A model generated the notes under the pieces. It saw only the letters and a program-made list of their open reading frames with translations, was not told where the DNA came from and did not search any database. A program made the translations under genes and the position numbers. Of a stretch of 64,000 nt of DNA, positions 60,312 through 64,000 are shown piece after piece (the stretch's first letter is position 1; each line of letters begins with the position of its first letter). The stretch comes from an uncultured Desulfovibrio sp. (GTDB lineage Bacteria > Desulfobacterota > Desulfovibrionia > Desulfovibrionales > Desulfovibrionaceae), in assembly GCA_913060505.1 (NCBI GenBank), contig CAJXRQ010000005.1, positions 1 through 64,000 of the forward strand. The letters run 5' to 3'.

Positions 60312-60830
60312 ATGGGATCAAAATGGACCCAACACATTGGCGATGATCAACGTGTGGATGACATGCCGAAGCACATGGAAGGAACAGCGGCTCAACAGTA
60401 TACTTGGTGATGGTATGTTCCGAAACCCACGGCCTGCAACAAATGCAAGGCGCTGGCAGGAAAATACTTTTCGGAAAACCCCGGTCCGGTCCATCCGAAC
60501 TGCAAATGCCGAATTGCAAGTGAGGTTAGACAGGAGCCTGTTCCGAATGGTAATATCTATGGAACGTTACAGGGTTATGAAGATAGCGCCACGGAGAAAT
60601 TCGGAGGCAACCAGAAGATCGTTGTCGAGATAACGAACCTTGGGCCATTCGCCGCAGGCGCACGGATATGGGTGGATCGAAAGGAATGGAAAGCAACCCC
60701 TCTAATGTATCCAGGGAAAACTGAAAAATTTGAATTCACCAAATTCGGCGAGCTTCCCGTTCCATGGGAAGTTTTTATTATCAATCTCGGTGGGAACAAC
60801 TCCAGCATGCAATACCGGATCAAGCAGTAA
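60312..60830 (+). CDS. Gene with in-frame TGA: selenoprotein candidate or nonsense allele
   Basis: AAGGAGAG precedes the ATG. The frame runs 32 codons to a TGA (60408-60410), then continues without another stop for 139 codons to TAA at 60828. The part after TGA has TACNKCKALAGKYF and GPVHPNCKCRI, a Cys/His arrangement seen in the C-terminal part of phage minor-head (Mu F-like) proteins, then a beta-rich domain. No signal peptide. The next gene starts 5 bp later. Either TGA is recoded (selenocysteine; see hairpin at 60411-60467) or it is a recent nonsense change (a CGA or TGG codon would need one base change). The function is unknown. Confidence 0.5.
60411..60467 (+). promoter_or_regulatory. 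Extended hairpin directly after the in-frame TGA
   Basis: Outer arms 60414-60421 and 60459-60466 (one mismatch), a CCA/TGG pairing (60427-60429 with 60454-60456) and an inner GCCT/AGGC stem around a loop that starts with G at 60436, about 25 nt after TGA. This is roughly compatible with the bacterial SECIS layout but has large internal loops. Confidence 0.3.
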
Positions 60831-60835
60831 TCATT

Positions 60836-61285
60836 ATGAAAAAAATTCTCGTTCTACTCCTATTCTTGATGATTCCCACCACAACTTATTCACAAGCGGT
60901 CTATGACGTTTCATGCAGTAATATCGCCAGAATCAGGATTATCAAAATTGAAGCTGTCCGTTGGAACGTAAAATCTCCCAACGGATACTTCTATGCCTTG
61001 GCGTTGGAATTAAAACCCGAGGAGATAAAACGCTTTGTAGAACTGCGCCTGAGCCTGCCAACCGTCCATAAAATATACAGGGGAGATGACTACTATCCGC
61101 CGGATATGCTTATAACTGCCAACGGCAGATCTCTCAGGAACGACATTCCGGCCATGACCGGATTTGCGGATCAGGAAATAACCATTCCCATCATTCGGAA
61201 AGAAGACGCTTTTGCCGCAGCGCGGCAGGTTTGCCCGGCATTGGTTCCAACCAAACTTACTATCGATGGCCATTATGACGAATAA
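60836..61285 (+). CDS. Exported small protein, tandem paralogue 1
   Basis: The 149-residue protein has a signal peptide (about 1-20, KKILVLLLFLMIPTTTYSQA). The mature part has two conserved Cys residues (VSCSN near 26, RQVCPALVP near 135), a YRGDDYYPPDM segment and an EDAFAAARQVCP end. The strand-helix pattern around LELKPEEIKRFVELR and ITANGR weakly resembles the P1 head subdomain of SecD. It is the most divergent of the three copies, and starts 5 bp after the TGA-interrupted gene, so the four genes look like one operon. The function is unknown. Confidence 0.75.
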   Translation: MKKILVLLLFLMIPTTTYSQAVYDVSCSNIARIRIIKIEAVRWNVKSPNGYFYALALELKPEEIKRFVELRLSLPTVHKIYRGDDYYPPDMLITANGRSLRNDIPAMTGFADQEITIPIIRKEDAFAAARQVCPALVPTKLTIDGHYDE

Positions 61286-61286
61286 A

Positions 61287-61432
61287 GAACAGGGCAGAAA
61301 ACCACTCGCAAAACAACACCACTTCAGGGAATAACAATAATGAGAAAGCTCTTGTTTCTGCTCATCCTTCTGATGGTTCCTGCAAACGCCTACTCGCAAG
61401 GGACCTATGACGTTTCATGTTCCAATGTTGCA
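61287..61432 (+). repeat. Direct repeat unit, copy A
   Basis: About 146 bp spanning the intergenic leader, start and signal-peptide codons of paralogue 2. It recurs at 61791-61938 with only a few differences, indicating recent duplication or gene conversion. Confidence 0.85.
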
Positions 61433-61807
61433 TGGATGGAAGTTATCAGAATTGAAGCGAATCGATGGAACGTACAATCTCCCAATAAATACTTCCATGT
61501 TTTGTATTTGGAGTTGAAACACGAAGCAGCAAAGGAACTTGTGGCGCTGAGAAAAAGCCAGCCAACTCTTCATAAGGTATACAGGGGCGATGATTACTAC
61601 CCGCCGGACATGATCATAACTGCCAACGGCAAACCTCTCAGGAATGATATTCCGGCCATGACCGGCTTTTGCATTCAGGGAATTTCCATTCCCATAATTC
61701 GGGAAGAAGACGCCTTTGCCGCAGCACGGCAGGTTTGCCCGGCGCTGGTTCCTGACAAAATCACCATTGACGGGCATTATGACAAAGAAAGAACAGGGCA
61801 GAAATAA
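61340..61807 (+). CDS. Exported small protein, tandem paralogue 2
   Basis: The 155-residue protein has a signal peptide (1-20, ending ANAYS), both conserved Cys residues and the YRGDDYYPPDM segment shared with copy 1. Its N-terminal 31 residues are identical to those of copy 3, while the middle is closer to copy 1, so the array appears mosaic. The C-terminus is slightly longer (HYDKERTGQK). The function is unknown. Confidence 0.78.
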   Translation: MRKLLFLLILLMVPANAYSQGTYDVSCSNVAWMEVIRIEANRWNVQSPNKYFHVLYLELKHEAAKELVALRKSQPTLHKVYRGDDYYPPDMIITANGKPLRNDIPAMTGFCIQGISIPIIREEDAFAAARQVCPALVPDKITIDGHYDKERTGQK

Positions 61808-61938
61808 CCACTCGCAAAACAGCACCACTTCAAGGAATAACCATAATGAGAAAGCTCTTGTTTCTGCTCATCCTTCTGATGGTTCCTGCAAACGCCTACT
61901 CGCAAGGAACCTATGACGTTTCATGTTCCAATGTTGCA
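61791..61938 (+). repeat. Direct repeat unit, copy B
   Basis: Second copy of the repeat at 61287-61432, spanning the end of paralogue 2 and the leader, start and signal-peptide codons of paralogue 3. It has a 2-bp insertion relative to copy A. Confidence 0.85.
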
Positions 61939-62295
61939 AAAATAAAAATCGTCAAAATTGAAGCGGCACCATGGAACATGGACTCCTGCAACGGCTATTT
62001 CCATGTTCTTGCCATGGAATTAAAACCCGATGCTGCTAAAAAATTTGTCACCCTGCGAATGACAACACCAACAATATGTATTCGTTACAGAGGCGAAGAC
62101 CGATATACTAAAGACATCGTCATCACCGCCAATGGAAAGCCTCTCAAAAACGACGCACCATGCATGACCGGCTTTTCGGATCAGGCAATCATAATTCCCA
62201 TTATTCGCGAAAAAGACGCCTTTGCAGCAGCGCGGCAGGTTTGCCCGGCGCTGGTTCCTGACAAAATCACCATTGACGGGCATTGGGATGAGTAA
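61846..62295 (+). CDS. Exported small protein, tandem paralogue 3
   Basis: The 149-residue protein has the same signal peptide as copy 2 and the same C-terminal block (EDAF-type helix, RQVCPALVPDKITIDGH). Its middle differs from both other copies (CIRYRGEDRYTKD in place of YRGDDYYPPDM) and has extra Cys residues (DSCNG, APCMTG), perhaps forming an additional disulfide. Sequence drift in the centre with conserved ends suggests diversification for different partners, which is inference. Confidence 0.78.
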   Translation: MRKLLFLLILLMVPANAYSQGTYDVSCSNVAKIKIVKIEAAPWNMDSCNGYFHVLAMELKPDAAKKFVTLRMTTPTICIRYRGEDRYTKDIVITANGKPLKNDAPCMTGFSDQAIIIPIIREKDAFAAARQVCPALVPDKITIDGHWDE

Positions 62296-62437
62296 AGAGC
62301 AGGCTAAACAGCCCGGGCCAGCGATTGAATAATACGGTTGCAGACAAACGCGCCACCCAGTACACCCGGAAGCATTCGGATGGCTGTCTGAATCTCTTGA
62401 ACATGACATGCAACAAGGCATCCCAAGGAAACGCCCG

Positions 62438-63544
62438 ATGAAACACGTACCTGTGACGCTCGTCAGCTATACGTATAACGACAACGCGCTGTTGGACGGC
62501 TTGTTATGTCATGTGGATTCCTGGAACCTGAAGCCAACATCCATTATTCTGGTGGATGACGGCTCCAGTGAACCGTACGCTCCTGCAAAATCATTTGACA
62601 ACATACCGATCCAATTGATTCGGTTTGAAACAAACAAGGGATTCTTCACAGCAAAATCAACCGGCATCAGCGCTGCAAAAACAAAATTTGTCCTGTCCAT
62701 GGATGCGGACGTGCGGCTCCATGCGGATTGGCTTACACATACATTGCCTCTCGCCGCAGACAAGACTATCGGCATCGCCTCAAGTCCGCTCACCACCAGT
62801 TTTTCCAATACGTACCTCTCCCGCTATGCCCAGCTGTTTTACAGCAACAACGTTGACGACACCGGCTATGTAAAGCTGATCGGCGGCGGTGTATGGCTCT
62901 TCAGGAAAGAGGTATGGGACACGACCGGCGGCATGGACGGATTCAGAGGGACGGTCGGCTCGGACAACTTCTTTTGCAAAAAGCTCCTGGACAACGGCTA
63001 CCGCAACTACATCACCAAGGAGACAACAGCGACCCAGGTGAGAAAAATGAGCCACATCACCATGGCCGCAAAAGGCTGGGCAACGCAGTTCGAAGCGATA
63101 AAAGACGCTGTCGCCGCAGGAGAACCGTTTGAAAAGGCCGCTCCGGTCTGTTTGCAGGTTTTCTTCAACAAGATGAACAGCGGAAAATACGAACCGGAAT
63201 TCCTGTATTTCGACATACTCTCCGTATACCACTCCCTGCTCTCTTTTGCGGGTATGCACTTCCCGGAAAAAAAAGAGGGCTTCACCACTTCACTTCTTTC
63301 TCCATTCAAAAAACTGCTCAATATTCATACGGCGCTTGTTGCCGACCTTCAGAAACTTGGGCACGACCTGCAGCAAGAGCCTTCGCCTCACGATCCGCTT
63401 GCCGATCAAATCGTTTCCATCATGCTATCCAAAATCCCCGGAGATTGGTGGCAACCGCTTAACGATAGGCTGCCGAACATCCTTGAGCAATGTCTTGGGG
63501 AAGAAGACTTCTCCTCATATTACAAAACCACGCCAGCCGCATGA
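62438..63544 (+). CDS. Family 2 glycosyltransferase
   Basis: The 368-residue protein has a GT-A fold start (VTLVSYTYNDN near 5-15, IILVDDGSSEPY near 36-47), the metal-binding LSMDADVRL (near 84-92), a GGGVWLFRKEVWDTTGGMDGFRG acceptor region (near 151-173) and a C-terminal helical domain. It transfers a sugar to an unknown acceptor, perhaps a surface polymer. The ATG at 62438 follows AAGGAA; the ATG at 62408 would add ten residues. The operon relation to the paralogue array is uncertain (142-bp gap). Confidence 0.85.
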   Translation: MKHVPVTLVSYTYNDNALLDGLLCHVDSWNLKPTSIILVDDGSSEPYAPAKSFDNIPIQLIRFETNKGFFTAKSTGISAAKTKFVLSMDADVRLHADWLTHTLPLAADKTIGIASSPLTTSFSNTYLSRYAQLFYSNNVDDTGYVKLIGGGVWLFRKEVWDTTGGMDGFRGTVGSDNFFCKKLLDNGYRNYITKETTATQVRKMSHITMAAKGWATQFEAIKDAVAAGEPFEKAAPVCLQVFFNKMNSGKYEPEFLYFDILSVYHSLLSFAGMHFPEKKEGFTTSLLSPFKKLLNIHTALVADLQKLGHDLQQEPSPHDPLADQIVSIMLSKIPGDWWQPLNDRLPNILEQCLGEEDFSSYYKTTPAA

Positions 63545-63601
63545 AGGCACTGCCTTCTCCCGATTTGGAAAGGCACACAAGCTCCAAAGGCCCTGCCTTG
63601 C

Positions 63602-64000
63602 CTACATACCGGCAATGTCCAGCCTGACGGTTTCGACCATCTCCCGCAATCCGTCCTCATTGATATTAATGTCGGCCTTTCTCTCATCGCTCGTTTTTCC
63701 GTAGGCATTGGGATGAGGATTACCTTCAGTCAAAAACAGAAACCTATTTGTGTCCTCTATTGTTTCAAAAAGAGCTCTGTTTTCTGCCTGCAAGTCTTTG
63801 GATATATTGCCGTCGGAAATAATGACAAAATTTCGTTTCAAACCACGGAAAGTAACTTTCCTATCCTTTTCATGATTGAACTTATTCGGTATATTGCGTG
63901 TCTGGTCACGCAAATCTTTAATTTGCTGAGCGTATGGTTCAATTTTGTTTTCTTGAGCCCGTTTCCACCCAAGGTCCTGTTTCAGTTCGAAGACGGAAAG
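63602..64000 (-). CDS. Unknown protein, C-terminal part; 5' end outside window
   Basis: The minus-strand frame is open from the right edge to the stop at 63602, giving about 132 residues. Visible segments include FELKQDLGWKRAQENKI near the edge, FVIISDGNISKDLQ and RFLFLTEGNPHPNAYG. The ELK segment followed by a helix is reminiscent of PD-(D/E)xK nuclease cores, but the part in view is too short to assign a family. No membrane segment. Convergent with the glycosyltransferase gene. Confidence 0.5.
   Translation of the reverse strand, partial: LSVFELKQDLGWKRAQENKIEPYAQQIKDLRDQTRNIPNKFNHEKDRKVTFRGLKRNFVIISDGNISKDLQAENRALFETIEDTNRFLFLTEGNPHPNAYGKTSDERKADININEDGLREMVETVRLDIAGM

Noticed and set aside
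1..64000. tRNA, rRNA, CRISPR arrays, insertion sequences
   Set aside because: I saw no cloverleaf-like T-loop signatures, spaced identical repeats, transposase motifs or terminal inverted repeats with target duplications.

Overview
The window looks like chromosome from a Desulfovibrio-type sulfate reducer (Desulfovibrionaceae; a Pseudodesulfovibrio- or Maridesulfovibrio-like genus is possible). The strongest pointers are an adh-hdrCBA-flxDCBA operon, a mop aldehyde oxidoreductase close in length and motifs to the Desulfovibrio gigas enzyme, abundant ferredoxin-type proteins, and sigma-54 promoters with two-component or TyrR-like activators. Genus is inferred from gene content only. No rRNA, tRNA, CRISPR array or insertion sequence was found.

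Layout. 1-6.1 kb: end of an acidic protein, a terminator, then a type I secretion operon (ABC protein 1, bacteriohemerythrin, ABC protein 2, HlyD adaptor). 6.2-10.4 kb: a CatB/Vat-like acetyltransferase, eutBC and a HAD hydrolase. 10.4-16.9 kb: an iron block (feoAB, TonB receptor, methyltransferase, PchR-like AraC regulator) with a Fur-like box upstream of the regulator. 17-21 kb: a cysteine-catabolism block (cyuA, symporter, RidA, YheO-like regulator). 21.2-27.2 kb: two nitroreductases, an HD hydrolase, a Crp-like regulator and a UvrA-like ABC protein with MarR. 27.4-32 kb: alanine use (AGCS symporter, alanine dehydrogenase, TyrR-like activator). 32.3-38 kb: an AraC regulator, a permease, an exported tetrapyrrole methylase and a heme-type TonB receptor. 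38.8-51 kb: iron alcohol dehydrogenase, histidine kinase and sigma-54 response regulator, followed by adh-hdrCBA-flxDCBA. 51-54.4 kb: ferritin-like, TrfA-like, NadB and glutaredoxin-like genes. 54.4-59.6 kb: a MobA-like/HD fusion, mop and a MoeA-like gene. 60.3-64 kb: a gene with an in-frame TGA, three tandem exported paralogues, a glycosyltransferase and a partial unknown gene.

How it fits together. Ethanol would be oxidised by Adh, NADH would be handled by Flx-Hdr, and acetaldehyde would be oxidised by the molybdenum enzyme Mop. The adh and moeA-like/mop promoters carry the same regulatory layout: a -24/-12 element, a 17-bp palindrome centred about 164 bp upstream of it (15 of 17 bases identical between the two), and a second related site 31 bp further upstream. 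This suggests one activator, most simply the response regulator encoded just upstream of adh, controls both steps.

Other notable points: the two exporter ATPases have lost complementary motifs, so that one composite ATP site survives; a hemerythrin gene sits between them; a tetrapyrrole methylase carries a signal peptide; and a gene with an excellent ribosome-binding site is interrupted by one in-frame TGA followed by an extended hairpin.
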